NCBI GenBank assembly: GCA_033722675.1
Contig: JAWVYO010000015.1
Location: 1-34,280, forward strand
Source of the DNA: DATHYU01 sp033722675
GTDB lineage: Bacteria; Actinomycetota; Acidimicrobiia; Spongiisociales; UBA11373
Reading direction: 5' to 3'
Length of the DNA stretch: 34,280 nucleotides
Positions 13,695 through 23,225 of this stretch are shown here, one piece after another. The notes under the pieces are model-generated. The model did not search any database and was not told where the DNA came from. It saw nothing but the letters and a program-made list of their open reading frames with translations. Each line of letters begins with the position of its first letter. Within the stretch, counting starts at the first letter, position 1. The position numbers and the translations under genes are program-made.

Positions 13695-16055
13695 ATGGCC
13701 GACTGGTATCTCGGAGGCATGGTCGACCCGGCCACGGGTGAACCCACCAACGAGCGCCTCGACGAGTTCGACGCCGACGACCTCACCACGCACGGCGTGA
13801 TCGTCGGCATGACGGGGTCCGGCAAGACCGGGCTCGGGGTGATCCTCCTCGAGGAGGCGCTGCGCTCGGGAGTCCCCACGATCGTCGTCGACCCGAAGGG
13901 CGACATGACGAACCTGCTCCTCACGTTCCCGGACCTCGCCCCCGCCGACTTCCGCCCGTGGATCGACGAGGCCCGGGCACGGCGGGACGGCGTCGATCCC
14001 GACGAGGCCGCCGAACGGACGGCAGATCTCTGGCGGGAGGGACTCGCCGGGTGGGACCTCGGGGGGGACGACATCGAGCGGCTCCGATCGGGTGCCGGGT
14101 TCCACGTCTACACCCCCGGGTCGGGCGCCGGCATCCCCCTCGACGTCATCGGGTCGCTCGCCGCACCGGACCTGGACTGGGAGACGGACGCCGAGGTGGG
14201 CGCCGACGAGATCGAGGGGTTCGTGACCGGGCTCCTCTCCCTCGTGGGCATCGAGGCCGACCCGCTGGCGAGCCGGGAACACATCCTGCTCTCGAACCTG
14301 CTGCAGGCGGCCTGGAGCTCCGGTGAGGACCTCACCCTGGAGACGCTCATCGGCCGGGTCCACCGGCCGCCCTTCCGCACGCTGGGTGTCTTCGAGCTCG
14401 ACACCTTCTTCCCCGAGAAGGACCGGCTCGCCCTGGCCATGCAACTGAACGCCCTCGTGGCGTCGCCCTCGTTCGAGACGTGGCGCAGCGGCGTGCCCCT
14501 CGATCCCGAGCGCCTCCTCTGGGACGACGACGGGACCCCGCAGGCGTCGATCGTCTACCTCGCCCACCTCTCCGACGACGAGCGGCAGTTCGTCGTGTCC
14601 CTCCTGATGGCGAAGCTCGTGACCTGGATGCGCAGCCAGCCCGGCTCCAGCGAACTCCGGGCGCTCGTGTACATGGACGAGGTCTTCGGCTTCGTGCCCC
14701 CGACGGCCATGCCCCCCGCCAAGAAGCCCATCCTCACCATCCTCAAGCAGGCCCGGGCCTTCGGCGTCGGCATGGTCCTCTCCACGCAGAATCCGGTGGA
14801 CCTCGACTACAAGGCCATGTCGAACGCCGGGACCTGGGCGGTGGGCCGCCTGCAGACCGAGCGGGACAAGGCCCGCATCCTCGAGGCCCTCGAGACCGCC
14901 AGCGGCGAGGCCGACGTCGCCGAACTCGATCGCATCGTCTCTGGGCTCGGGAAACGACGGTTCCTCCTCCACTCCACGCGCGAGTCGCGGCCCGTCGTGT
15001 TCGGGACCCGCTGGGCGATGTCGTACCTGCGCGGTCCGCTCACACGCGACGAGGTGGCACGGCTCACCGCCGACGACCCGCTGCGAGGCTCGTCCGACTC
15101 CGCCTCGTCGTCGACGGAGACGCCGAGGCCCCCCGCCGACGACGAGACGCCCCTCGCTCCCGAGGTGGCCGACGGCGTCCCCGTGTACCACCTCCACCCC
15201 GGAGCCTCCTGGGCCGCGGCCGTCGCCGCCTCCGCCGACGGGACGCGGTACGAGGCGGCCGCCGCCGTCCGGGTCCGCATGACGTTCGACGATCGCTACG
15301 CCGACGTCGACCACGACGAGGAGTGGGAGGCGATCCTCCATCCGATCGACACGGATCCGTCGTCGGCCGTCGCCGTCGACTACGACGAACGCGACTTCCT
15401 GGAGGCGCCCCCCGGCGGCGCCACCTATGCCGTCCCCGACGCCCCCATCGACACGAAGGGGTTCTTCGACGACCTGGAGCGGTCGGTGCGCGACCACGTG
15501 TACCGGAACCGTTCGGTGAAGGTGATGAAGAACCCGTCGCTCAAGCTCTACTCCCGGGTCGGTGAGTCGCCGGAGGACTTCCTCGCCCGCTGCCGGGCGG
15601 TCGCCGAGGACCACGCCGACGAGGACACCGCGAAGCTCCGGGACCGCTTCGAGGGCGAGATCGACACCGTCCGGGACCGCATCGAGCGGTACCGGCTCGA
15701 CGTCGACGAGAGGCGGCTCGACCTCGAGACGCGCCGTCACGAAGAGATGGCCTCGGGCGCCGGGGACCTCATCGGGATCCTGCTCGGCGGCAAGCGCCGA
15801 ACGAGCGGTCTCTCGAAGGCGGCGTCGAAGCGGTCTCAGGTCCGCAAGGCCGAGCAGCGGCTCGAGTCCGCCGAGTCGAAGCTGTCGGCGGAGATGCGCG
15901 ACCTCGTGGAGCTGGAGGACGAGCTCGCCGAGGACATCCTCGCCATCGACGCCGAGTGGTCCGAGAAGGCCGAGGACGTCGAGGTCGTCGAGATCGGGCT
16001 CGAGAAGTCCGACGTGTCCGTCGACGAGGTCGCCCTCGTCTGGATCCCCACCTAG
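13695..16055 (+). CDS. HerA/DUF87-like ATPase with C-terminal coiled coil
   Basis: The 786-residue protein contains an N-terminal HerA/FtsK-type P-loop NTPase: Walker A GMTGSGKT (38-45), VDPKGDMTNLLLTF, Walker B LVYMDEVFGF (D328, E329) and a sensor-like VLSTQNPVDLDYKAMSNAG. A variable Ser/Glu-rich linker (about 465-490) follows. A C-terminal region then holds KVMKNPSLKLYSRVGESPEDF and a charged coiled coil (about 640-760, LRDRFEGEIDTVRDRIERY and AEQRLESAESKLSAEM). There is no membrane segment or nuclease motif. HerA relatives are hexameric DNA translocases, and family members of this shape are often annotated only as ATP-binding proteins. No NurA partner is nearby. It ends in a CTAG overlap with the convergent ABC permease. 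Confidence 0.82.
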   Translation: MADWYLGGMVDPATGEPTNERLDEFDADDLTTHGVIVGMTGSGKTGLGVILLEEALRSGVPTIVVDPKGDMTNLLLTFPDLAPADFRPWIDEARARRDGVDPDEAAERTADLWREGLAGWDLGGDDIERLRSGAGFHVYTPGSGAGIPLDVIGSLAAPDLDWETDAEVGADEIEGFVTGLLSLVGIEADPLASREHILLSNLLQAAWSSGEDLTLETLIGRVHRPPFRTLGVFELDTFFPEKDRLALAMQLNALVASPSFETWRSGVPLDPERLLWDDDGTPQASIVYLAHLSDDERQFVVSLLMAKLVTWMRSQPGSSELRALVYMDEVFGFVPPTAMPPAKKPILTILKQARAFGVGMVLSTQNPVDLDYKAMSNAGTWAVGRLQTERDKARILEALETASGEADVAELDRIVSGLGKRRFLLHSTRESRPVVFGTRWAMSYLRGPLTRDEVARLTADDPLRGSSDSASSSTETPRPPADDETPLAPEVADGVPVYHLHPGASWAAAVAASADGTRYEAAAAVRVRMTFDDRYADVDHDEEWEAILHPIDTDPSSAVAVDYDERDFLEAPPGGATYAVPDAPIDTKGFFDDLERSVRDHVYRNRSVKVMKNPSLKLYSRVGESPEDFLARCRAVAEDHADEDTAKLRDRFEGEIDTVRDRIERYRLDVDERRLDLETRRHEEMASGAGDLIGILLGGKRRTSGLSKAASKRSQVRKAEQRLESAESKLSAEMRDLVELEDELAEDILAIDAEWSEKAEDVEVVEIGLEKSDVSVDEVALVWIPT

Positions 16056-16861
16056 GAGAGCAGCAGCTTCTCGAGGCGTCGCGAGGCGATCGCCACCCCG
16101 GTGAGCCCCATGCCCACGAGGAAGGCGGCGTGGCCCAGCATGGTCCACTCGAGGATCCCGACGGTGAAGCCGCGGATGAGCTCCACCCCGTGATAGAGCG
16201 GGGAGATCCGGGTGATCACCTGGAACGCCTCGGGATACACCTCCAGGGGGTAGAAGGTGGCCGAGAACAGGAACAGCGGCAACTGGACGAGCGTGACGAG
16301 GTCGAAGTCCTGCCACGAGTTCATGAAGGTGGTCGCCGCCATCCCGACGGAGGCGAAGGCGAAGCCGATCAGCACCGCCACCGGCAGCGCCATCATCCCC
16401 CAGGGTGACGCCATCAGGCCCATGACGGCCATCACGACGAGGAAGGCGGCGGCGTAGGCGGCGCCGCGCATGAGCGACCAGGTGATCTCGCCGACCGCGA
16501 CGTCCCCCGGACGCATCGGGGTCGAGAGGATCGCGTCGTAGACCTTCCCGTACTTGAGCTTGAAGAAGATGTTGAAGGTCGACTCGAGGATCGCCCCGTT
16601 CATGGCCGCGGCACCGAGCAGCGCCGGCGCCACGAAGACGTCGTAGGGCACGAGGACGCCGTCGGGTCCCGGCACCTCCCCGATGAGGGCGCCGAGGCCG
16701 ATCCCGATGGAGAAGAGGTAGAAGAACGGCTCGAAGAAGCCCGAGAAGATGATCATCCAGGCCCGGCGGTAGACGAGGAAGTTCCGCTCGAGGAGCTTCG
16801 TCGCCCCGCCGCCCACGAGGGCCGGGGGCACGACACGGGCCGAGAGCGTGCGCGAGGTCAC
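16052..16861 (-). CDS. ABC-2 permease, second subunit of exporter 2
   Basis: The 269-residue permease belongs to the NodJ-like group. Features are LERNFLVYRRAWMIIFSGFF, PFFYLFSIGIGLGALIGEVP, the re-entrant-like STFNIFFKLKYGKVYDAILS, LPLFLFSATFYPLEVYPEAF and PLYHGVELIRGFTVG. The start is GTG 16861, interlocked with the upstream permease stop (GTGA). Together with its neighbour it probably forms a permease heterodimer served by the single ATPase at 17634-18560. The substrate is unknown; NodIJ relatives export oligosaccharides or lipids. Confidence 0.87.
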   Translation of the reverse strand: MTSRTLSARVVPPALVGGGATKLLERNFLVYRRAWMIIFSGFFEPFFYLFSIGIGLGALIGEVPGPDGVLVPYDVFVAPALLGAAAMNGAILESTFNIFFKLKYGKVYDAILSTPMRPGDVAVGEITWSLMRGAAYAAAFLVVMAVMGLMASPWGMMALPVAVLIGFAFASVGMAATTFMNSWQDFDLVTLVQLPLFLFSATFYPLEVYPEAFQVITRISPLYHGVELIRGFTVGILEWTMLGHAAFLVGMGLTGVAIASRRLEKLLLS

Positions 16862-17634
16862 GACACCAGCCTCCTCCGCATCACCCGGATGGCGAGCATC
16901 GTGCCCGCCGCGGCGAACACCACGAGGTAGAGGACGCTCCACGCGGGCGCCACCACGAAGGGGACCTCGCCGAGCGCGAGACCCCGGCACAGGCTGACGC
17001 CGTGGAAGAGCGGCGTCGCGTACGCCACCGGCTCCAGGTAGTCCGGGAGCTGGGAGATCGGGAAGAAGGTCCCCGAGAAGAGGAACATCGGGAGGATGGC
17101 GAACCGGAAGAGGGCCGACAGCCCGGTCGCGTCCTCGAGGTTGGCCGTGTAGGCCGTGACGGCCGCTGCGATGGCGGCCCCGGTGAGCACCGCGGGCGGC
17201 ACCGACAGCAGTCCCTCGACCACCGTGGTGGCGCCGAAGGCCGTCATGACCGCGGCGTAGACGACGGTGACGAAGACCAGGCGAATCGTCACCCATCCGA
17301 GCTGGCCGATCACGAGGTCGGGGAGGGAGATCGGCGTGGCCAGGGTCGCCTCGTAGGTCTTGCGCCACTTGATGCCGGCCATCACCGGGTACGACGCGTC
17401 GCCGGCACCGGTCTGCATCGCCGTCGCCGCCAGCAGCCCCGGGGCGAGGAACGTGAGGTAGGGAAGATCGAGGGAGGCGGTCCCGCCGCCGTCGTCGACG
17501 AGCGTCCCGAGCCCCACCCCCATCGCCAGGAGGAAGAGGACGGGGTTCATGAACGTCGAGATGACGCTCCCCCGCCACGTGCCCCGGTAGACGCGGGCTC
17601 CGGCCTCGGTGACGCGCAATGCCCGGACGGTCAT
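16858..17634 (-). CDS. ABC-2 permease, first subunit of exporter 2
   Basis: The 258-residue NodJ-like membrane protein contains STFMNPVLFLLAMGVGLGTL, AGIKWRKTYEATLATPISLP, LPMFLFSGTFFPISQLPDYL and TPLFHGVSLCRGLALGE. These are the same landmarks, in the same order, as in the next permease, so the two arose by an ancient duplication. The ATG at 17634 shares one base with the ATPase stop (TGATG), giving tight coupling. The membrane topology is about six helices. Confidence 0.87.
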   Translation of the reverse strand: MTVRALRVTEAGARVYRGTWRGSVISTFMNPVLFLLAMGVGLGTLVDDGGGTASLDLPYLTFLAPGLLAATAMQTGAGDASYPVMAGIKWRKTYEATLATPISLPDLVIGQLGWVTIRLVFVTVVYAAVMTAFGATTVVEGLLSVPPAVLTGAAIAAAVTAYTANLEDATGLSALFRFAILPMFLFSGTFFPISQLPDYLEPVAYATPLFHGVSLCRGLALGEVPFVVAPAWSVLYLVVFAAAGTMLAIRVMRRRLVS

Positions 17635-18560
17635 CAGTCCACCAGCGTCCGGCCGGTCAGCCGGAGGAACACGTCCTCGAGGCTGGAGCGGCGGGTCACC
17701 ACGCCCTCGGGGTGGAGCCCGCGATCGAAGACCCCCGCCGTGGCGGCGTCGGCGTCGTCGGTGTAGAGCAGGACCCTGTCGGGGAGCTCCTCGATGCGCT
17801 TCGCCAGCCCGTCGAGCTTCGCCACGGCGTCGGGCTGCGCGTCGAGGGAGAACCGGAGCTCGAGGACCTCTCTCGTCGAGTGGGCGTCGATGAGCTCGCG
17901 GGGCGATCCCTCGGCGACGATGCTGCCCCGATCCATGATCACGAGCCGATCGCAGAGCTGCTCGGCCTCGTCCATGTAGTGGGTCGTGATGATCTGGGTC
18001 ACGCCCTCCTGTTTGAGCCGGTAGAGCCGGTCCCACAGCAGGTGGCGGGCCTGGGGGTCGAGCCCCGTGGTCGGCTCGTCGAGGAGGAGCAGCTCCGGCT
18101 CGTTCACGAGGCCGCGTGCGATGATGAGGCGTCGCTTCATCCCGCCCGACAGGGGCTCGACCCGGCTGCCCCGTCGCTCCTCCAGCTGCGCGAACTCGAG
18201 CAGCTCGTCGATCCGCTCGTCGATGACCTGCTTGGGGAGCCCGAAGTAGCGCCCGTAGATGAGCAGATTCTCGTAGACCGACAGCTCCTGGTCGAGGTTG
18301 TCGTCCTGGGGCACCACCCCCAGGCGTGCCCTGATCTCCGGTCCGTCCTCGGTCGGGTCCATGCCGAGCACCCGCAGCGTGCCCTCCGACGGCGGCGAGA
18401 CCGCGCCGATCATCCGCATCGTCGAGGACTTGCCGGCGCCGTTGGGACCGAGGAACCCGAACACCTCGCCGGGGCGTACCTCGAAGTCGATGCCGTCGAC
18501 GGCGGTGAAGTCGCCGAAGCGCTTGACGAGGCCGCGGGCCTCCACGAGGGGTGTGGTCAT
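17634..18560 (-). CDS. ABC transporter ATP-binding protein (NodI-like)
   Basis: The 308-residue ATPase shows Walker A GPNGAGKS (38-45), the Q-loop VVPQDDNLDQELSVYENL, signature LSGGMKRRLIIARG, Walker B LLLLDEPTTGLDPQ and switch His in IITTHYMDEAEQLCDR. The C-terminus closes with SSLEDVFLRLTGRTL. It is the first gene of a three-gene exporter operon. A -10-like TACCGT lies nine bases before the ATG. It is divergent from the MpaB-like gene across 44 bases, the same spacing as at 12656-12699. Confidence 0.94.
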   Translation of the reverse strand: MTTPLVEARGLVKRFGDFTAVDGIDFEVRPGEVFGFLGPNGAGKSSTMRMIGAVSPPSEGTLRVLGMDPTEDGPEIRARLGVVPQDDNLDQELSVYENLLIYGRYFGLPKQVIDERIDELLEFAQLEERRGSRVEPLSGGMKRRLIIARGLVNEPELLLLDEPTTGLDPQARHLLWDRLYRLKQEGVTQIITTHYMDEAEQLCDRLVIMDRGSIVAEGSPRELIDAHSTREVLELRFSLDAQPDAVAKLDGLAKRIEELPDRVLLYTDDADAATAGVFDRGLHPEGVVTRRSSLEDVFLRLTGRTLVD

Positions 18561-18569
18561 GGCCGGATA

Positions 18570-18575
18570 ACGGTA
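18570..18575 (-). promoter_or_regulatory. Candidate -10 element of the NodI-like operon
   Basis: TACCGT on the minus strand ends nine bases before the ATG at 18560. Confidence 0.45.
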
Positions 18576-18591
18576 GGCCGCCGACGGTCGG

Positions 18592-18597
18592 TACGTT
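18592..18597 (+). promoter_or_regulatory. Candidate -10 element of the MpaB-like gene
   Basis: TACGTT ends seven bases before the ATG at 18605. Confidence 0.45.
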
Positions 18598-18604
18598 CCA
18601 CCCG

Positions 18605-19432
18605 ATGAGCCAGGATCTCGGCTTCTTCGGGCCGTCGTCGACCACGTGGATGATCAACAAGGAGCTGACGGTCCTCTTCGGAGGCGTCCGGGCCCTGCTG
18701 CTCCACGCCGCCCATCCCCTCGTCGCCGCCGGGGCGCGACAGACCCACACGTACCGGAGGGACCCGTGGGCGCGGCTGCTGCGGACGCTGTCGCTCCAGC
18801 TGCTCCTCCCCTTCGGCACGAAGGAGGAGGCACAGCAGGCTGCCGACCGCATCAACCGGCTCCACACGGTCGTCAACGGCATCGATCCGGTCACCGGCGA
18901 GCACTACGACGCCCTCGACCACGACCTGCTGCTCTGGGTCCATGCCGCCCTCGAGGTGAGCACGGTGCTCTTCTACGAGCTGACGGTGCGGCCGCTCACC
19001 GACTGGCAGAAGGAGCGGTTCCACGAGGAGAACCTGAAAGCCGCCGAGCTCGTGCTGCTGCCGGCCGGAGCGGTGCCGCCGACGTATGCGGACATGGAGG
19101 CCTACGTCGACGAGATGATCGACTCCGACCGGTTGTTCGTGACCGACGTCGCCCGCGAGGTCGCCGACCTCATCCGGGGCGGCCCGGTGCCGTGGCACCT
19201 GAAGCCGGTCTGGGCATTCATCGCCTTCGCCGCGGTGGGGACGCTCCCCGAGCGGGTCCGCTCCCTGTATGGCTTCCGGTTCGGTCCCGTCCGCCGGGCA
19301 CTGCTGCGGGTGAACTTCTGGATGCTCAAGCGGGCGCGCCCGTTCCTGCCGAAACGCTTCCGGTGGATCCTCCCCGCACAGGTCGCCGAGCGGCGCGCCG
19401 CGGGCGAGGACGTCCCGATGCCGCGGCCTTAG
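18605..19432 (+). CDS. MpaB/DUF2236-family oxygenase-like protein
   Basis: The 275-residue protein carries the DUF2236 landmarks: a His-rich helix LLLHAAHPLVAAGARQTHTY followed by DPWARLLRTL, the segment RINRLHTVVNG, YDALDHDLLLWVHAALEVS and a C-terminal helical part. Conserved His residues in this family are thought to bind a haem or metal; the family includes MpaB and the rubber oxygenase Lcp. The substrate here is unknown. I chose ATG 18605 rather than an in-frame GTG at 18551, because the promoter-like TACGTT lies between them and the conserved region begins after the ATG. It ends in a TTAG overlap with the convergent HAD gene. Confidence 0.78.
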   Translation: MSQDLGFFGPSSTTWMINKELTVLFGGVRALLLHAAHPLVAAGARQTHTYRRDPWARLLRTLSLQLLLPFGTKEEAQQAADRINRLHTVVNGIDPVTGEHYDALDHDLLLWVHAALEVSTVLFYELTVRPLTDWQKERFHEENLKAAELVLLPAGAVPPTYADMEAYVDEMIDSDRLFVTDVAREVADLIRGGPVPWHLKPVWAFIAFAAVGTLPERVRSLYGFRFGPVRRALLRVNFWMLKRARPFLPKRFRWILPAQVAERRAAGEDVPMPRP

Positions 19433-20043
19433 ACCTCGAAGCCGAGCACCTCGGAGAGCTCGGCGAGGGCGTCGGCGGGGTCGTCGACCTTGATGGTGGT
19501 CATCCCCATCGCCCGCGCCGGCTTGAGGTTCGACCCGATGTCGTCGAGGAAGACGCAGTCGAAGGGCTCCACTCCCAGCCGGTCGCAGGCGAGGCGATAG
19601 ATCCGGGGATCGGGCTTGCGCAGGCCGACCTCGTGCGACTCGACGAAGACGTCGAAGCGGTCGCGAAGCCCGTCCCAGGCGGCATCGTCGGCCCGCCAGT
19701 TGTTCGTGATGACACCCACCCGCAGCCCGCGGGCTTCGATGGCCTCCACCGCCTCGAGCATGCGGCGGCGGGGGCGGGTGGACTCGCCGATGGCGTCGAG
19801 CACGAGCGCGCCGTCGATCTCGGTCCCCGCGGCGCGGGTCTCTGCTGCGAAGGCAGCGGGGAACTCCGCAGTCGCCAGGTCCCCGCGCTCCAGACGAAAG
19901 AAGGCGCCGTCCTCCCCCGCCGACAGGATGTGATCGGCGATCGTCCCCTCCGGCAATCCGAGATGGCCCTCGAGGCGGGCGAAGCCGCCGAAGGGCGATC
20001 CGAGCACCACCCCGCCCAGGTCGAAGATGACCGCGCTGATCAC
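19429..20043 (-). CDS. HAD-superfamily hydrolase (YihX-like)
   Basis: The 204-residue phosphatase has motif I VIFDLGGVV (D-x-G in place of the common D-x-D, as in YihX-type sugar phosphatases), motif II VGVITNNW, motif III Lys in GLRKPDPRIY and motif IV CVFLDDIGSNL. The GTG at 20043 is supported by AGGAGG five bases upstream. YihX relatives dephosphorylate hexose phosphates, and the substrate here is unproven. It is divergent from the flavoprotein gene, with overlapping promoter elements. Confidence 0.85.
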   Translation of the reverse strand: MISAVIFDLGGVVLGSPFGGFARLEGHLGLPEGTIADHILSAGEDGAFFRLERGDLATAEFPAAFAAETRAAGTEIDGALVLDAIGESTRPRRRMLEAVEAIEARGLRVGVITNNWRADDAAWDGLRDRFDVFVESHEVGLRKPDPRIYRLACDRLGVEPFDCVFLDDIGSNLKPARAMGMTTIKVDDPADALAELSEVLGFEV

Positions 20044-20066
20044 GACGTCCTCCTGCGGTTTCGGGG

Positions 20067-20072
20067 ACCGTA
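20067..20072 (-). promoter_or_regulatory. Candidate -10 element of the HAD gene
   Basis: TACGGT on the minus strand predicts a transcript start near 20060 and a short leader that includes the AGGAGG ribosome-binding site. It shares two bases (TA) with the opposing element at 20071-20076. Confidence 0.4.
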
Positions 20073-20076
20073 CCCT
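20071..20076 (+). promoter_or_regulatory. Candidate -10 element of the flavoprotein gene
   Basis: TACCCT ends six bases before the GTG at 20083, implying a leaderless transcript. Confidence 0.5.
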
Positions 20077-20082
20077 GACGGC

Positions 20083-21489
20083 GTGATCGATGCCGTCATC
20101 GTCGGAGCCGGACCGAACGGACTCACTGCCGCCGCCCGGCTGGCCGCTGCTGGACGCCGTGTCCACGTGGTCGAGGCCGCCGGGGCCGTGGGCGGTGGCA
20201 CCCGGACCGAGGAGCTCACGCTGCCCGGCGCCCGCCACGACGTCTGCTCGGCCATTCATCCCCTCGGGTTCGCCTCCCCCGCCTTCGACGAACTCGACCT
20301 CGAGCGGTTCGGTCTCGCCTGGATCCACCCGACGATCCCCCTCGCCCATCCCCTCGACGACGGCACGGCCGTCGCGCTCCACCACGATCTCGAGGAGACC
20401 GCCGTCGGATTGGGCGGCGACGGTGCCCGGTGGCGGTCGCTCGTCGGACCCCTCGTCGACCACTGGGACCGGATCCGACTCCTGGCCCTCTCTCCCGCCT
20501 GGCGGGCGGCCCGCCACCCGATCCACGGACTCCGCCTGGCGGTTCGATCCCTGCCGCCGGCCACGCTGGTGGCCCGGCGCTTCGACGGCGAACGGGCCCG
20601 GGCGCTGCTCGGCGGCCTGGCCGCCCATGCCATCGCGCCGCTGAACAGGCCGGGAACGGCCGGCGTCGCGCTCGTGCTCGCCGCGGCGGGCCAGGCAGGC
20701 GGCTGGCCGGTCGCCGCAGGCGGTTCGCAGGCGATCGCCGACGCCCTGGCTGCGCTGATCCGCGATGCCGGCGGCACCATCGAGACGGGCCGGACCGTGC
20801 GGTCGCTCGACGACCTCCCCGCCGCCCGCGCCGTCCTGTTGGACACCGCTCCGGGCGCGGCCGAGCGCATCGCCGGGGACCGCATGCCCGGTCGCATCCG
20901 GCGCCGGTATCGCCGCCACGCCCACGGTCCGGGCGCCTTCAAGCTCGACCTCCTCCTCGACGGCCCGGTCCCCTGGACGGCGGAGGCTCCCCGCCACGCA
21001 GGAACCGTGCACGTGGGCGGCGCCTTCGCCGAGATCGCGGACGCCGAACGACGGACGTGGCGCGGCGAGATGCCCGAGCGACCCTTCGTGCTCGTCGGCC
21101 AGCAGAGCCTCGCCGACCCGGAACGCACCCCCGACGACCGCCAGACGCTCTGGGCCTACTGCCACACGCCGGCGGGATGGCGGGGCGACGCCACCGAAGC
21201 GATCCTGAACCAGATCGAACGGTTCGCCCCGGGGACCCGGAATCGCATCCTCGCCTCCCACACCATGGGCCCGGCCGACCTCGAAGCGCACAACGCCAAC
21301 TACGTCGGGGGTGACATCGCCGGGGGCCGGCTCACCCTGCGCAGCCTCCTCTTCCGGCCCCGCGTCGCCGTCGATCCCTACCGGGCGGGCGACGGCGTCT
21401 GGCTGTGCTCGGCGTCGACGCCGCCGGGCGCCGGCGTCCACGGGATGCCCGGCTGGCACGCCGCCGGATCGGTGCTGCGCCGCAGCTAG
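20083..21489 (+). CDS. FAD-dependent oxidoreductase of the phytoene desaturase family
   Basis: The 468-residue protein begins with an FAD-binding Rossmann fold (VIVGAGPNGLTAAARLAAAG, then VHVVEA), followed by GGGTRTEELTLPGARHDVCS, characteristic of phytoene-dehydrogenase-like proteins (COG1233). Later landmarks are WPVAAGGSQAIADALAALI and the C-terminal FAD-contacting block GDGVWLCSASTPPGAGVHGM. The GTG at 20083 places the dinucleotide fold at the very N-terminus, as is normal. No carotenoid gene is nearby, so the substrate is open. It ends in a CTAG overlap with the convergent VOC gene. Confidence 0.87.
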   Translation: MIDAVIVGAGPNGLTAAARLAAAGRRVHVVEAAGAVGGGTRTEELTLPGARHDVCSAIHPLGFASPAFDELDLERFGLAWIHPTIPLAHPLDDGTAVALHHDLEETAVGLGGDGARWRSLVGPLVDHWDRIRLLALSPAWRAARHPIHGLRLAVRSLPPATLVARRFDGERARALLGGLAAHAIAPLNRPGTAGVALVLAAAGQAGGWPVAAGGSQAIADALAALIRDAGGTIETGRTVRSLDDLPAARAVLLDTAPGAAERIAGDRMPGRIRRRYRRHAHGPGAFKLDLLLDGPVPWTAEAPRHAGTVHVGGAFAEIADAERRTWRGEMPERPFVLVGQQSLADPERTPDDRQTLWAYCHTPAGWRGDATEAILNQIERFAPGTRNRILASHTMGPADLEAHNANYVGGDIAGGRLTLRSLLFRPRVAVDPYRAGDGVWLCSASTPPGAGVHGMPGWHAAGSVLRRS

Positions 21490-21814
21490 TGGTGTTCGTT
21501 GACCTGGACGGGGGTGCCGTCGGGGTCGTGGAGGACGACGCTCCGGCCGAAGGGCTGCCCCTCGATGGGGCCCGCGGCGCCGATGCCGTGGCCGTTGAGG
21601 CGCTCGAGGACGTTCTCCAGCGAGTCGGCGACGAGGGACAGCTCCACCCGCCCGCGCACCGGGAGACCGTCGACGTGGTGGATCCCGAGGGTCGCACCAC
21701 CGAGGTCGAAGGACGTCCAGGAGTCCGACGAGTACGCGGGCTCGGCGCCGAGCACCGCGGCGTACCACTCGACGGCGCGGGCGACGTCGGTCGTGTACAC
21801 GATCGGCTGCAGTC

Positions 21815-21818
<4 letters not shown>
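21486..21818 (-). CDS. VOC/glyoxalase-fold protein
   Basis: The 110-residue protein shows the vicinal-oxygen-chelate pattern: QPIVYTTDVARAVEWYAAVLG, TSFDLGGATLGIH, VELSLVADSLENVLERL and VVLHDPDGTPVQVNE. These are two beta-alpha-beta-beta-beta modules in a protein of minimal length. ATG 21818 is chosen over GTG 21830 because GGAGGG lies just ahead of it and it interlocks with the exonuclease stop (ATGA). Potential metal ligands (His and Glu) are present, but the reaction is unknown. Confidence 0.85.
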
Positions 21819-22687
<869 letters not shown>

Positions 22688-22695
22688 GAGCCCCG

Positions 22696-22701
22696 AGCGT
22701 A
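22696..22701 (-). promoter_or_regulatory. Candidate -10 element of the exonuclease gene
   Basis: TACGCT on the minus strand ends eight bases before the ATG at 22687. Confidence 0.45.
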
Positions 22702-22767
22702 GAGGGCACGAAGGGATCCTGTCCGTCCACCATCGGTTCCCGAATCGCCGTCGGAAACGCCCGCCGA

Positions 22768-22773
22768 TACGCT
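22768..22773 (+). promoter_or_regulatory. Candidate -10 element of the DUF454 gene
   Basis: TACGCT, preceded by GA, ends ten bases before the ATG at 22784. Confidence 0.4.
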
Positions 22774-22783
22774 CGGCATCCCG

Positions 22784-23215
22784 ATGGCACACGCGACCAT
22801 GTCCGCACCCCAGCAGACCCGTCGATGGCTCCGCCCGCTCTACCTGCTCCTCGGGTTGGTGAGCCTCGGCGTCGCGCTCGTCGGCATCTTCCTGCCGCTC
22901 ATCCCGACGACCGGACCGATCCTCCTGGCGGCGTTCTTCTTCGGGCGCTCGTCGGAGCGGCTCCACCGGTGGCTGATCGAGCACCCCCGCTTCGGCCGGT
23001 TCATCAGCGACTTCCAGGAGGGCCGGGGCATCCCGCTGCGCGGCAAGGTCCTCGCCGTCACCGCCATGACGCTGGCCTTCGGGTACGCCACGGTCTTCGT
23101 GCTGTCCAACGTCTGGGCCCGCGTCGGCTTCGTCGCCGTGGGGACCGGGGCCATCTGGTACGTGCTGCATTTCCCGACCGCCCCCGCCCGCGCCCCGGGG
23201 GAGCCGGCGGAGTAG
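22784..23215 (+). CDS. DUF454/YbaN-like inner membrane protein
   Basis: The 143-residue protein has membrane segments (LYLLLGLVSLGVALVGIFLP, then ILLAAFFFG, then VLAVTAMTLAFGYATVFVL and VGFVAVGTGAIWYVL). It carries the DUF454 signature PLIPTTGPILLAAFFFGRSS, SERLHRWLIEHPRFG and the later G-IP-K block. The family is widespread and has no established function. A second in-frame ATG (22799) is possible. Its TAG stop is part of the -10-like element of the next gene. Confidence 0.88.
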   Translation: MAHATMSAPQQTRRWLRPLYLLLGLVSLGVALVGIFLPLIPTTGPILLAAFFFGRSSERLHRWLIEHPRFGRFISDFQEGRGIPLRGKVLAVTAMTLAFGYATVFVLSNVWARVGFVAVGTGAIWYVLHFPTAPARAPGEPAE

Positions 23216-23218
23216 CCT
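23213..23218 (+). promoter_or_regulatory. Candidate -10 element overlapping the DUF454 stop codon
   Basis: TAGCCT, whose first three bases are the stop codon of the upstream gene, ends seven bases before the ATG at 23226. Confidence 0.4.
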
Positions 23219-23225
23219 CGGGACG

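Noticed and set aside
13695..18560. Defence island built on the HerA-like ATPase
   Set aside because: The neighbours are an LLM oxidoreductase and ordinary ABC exporters. No nuclease, methyltransferase, Sir2 or other typical defence partner is present.
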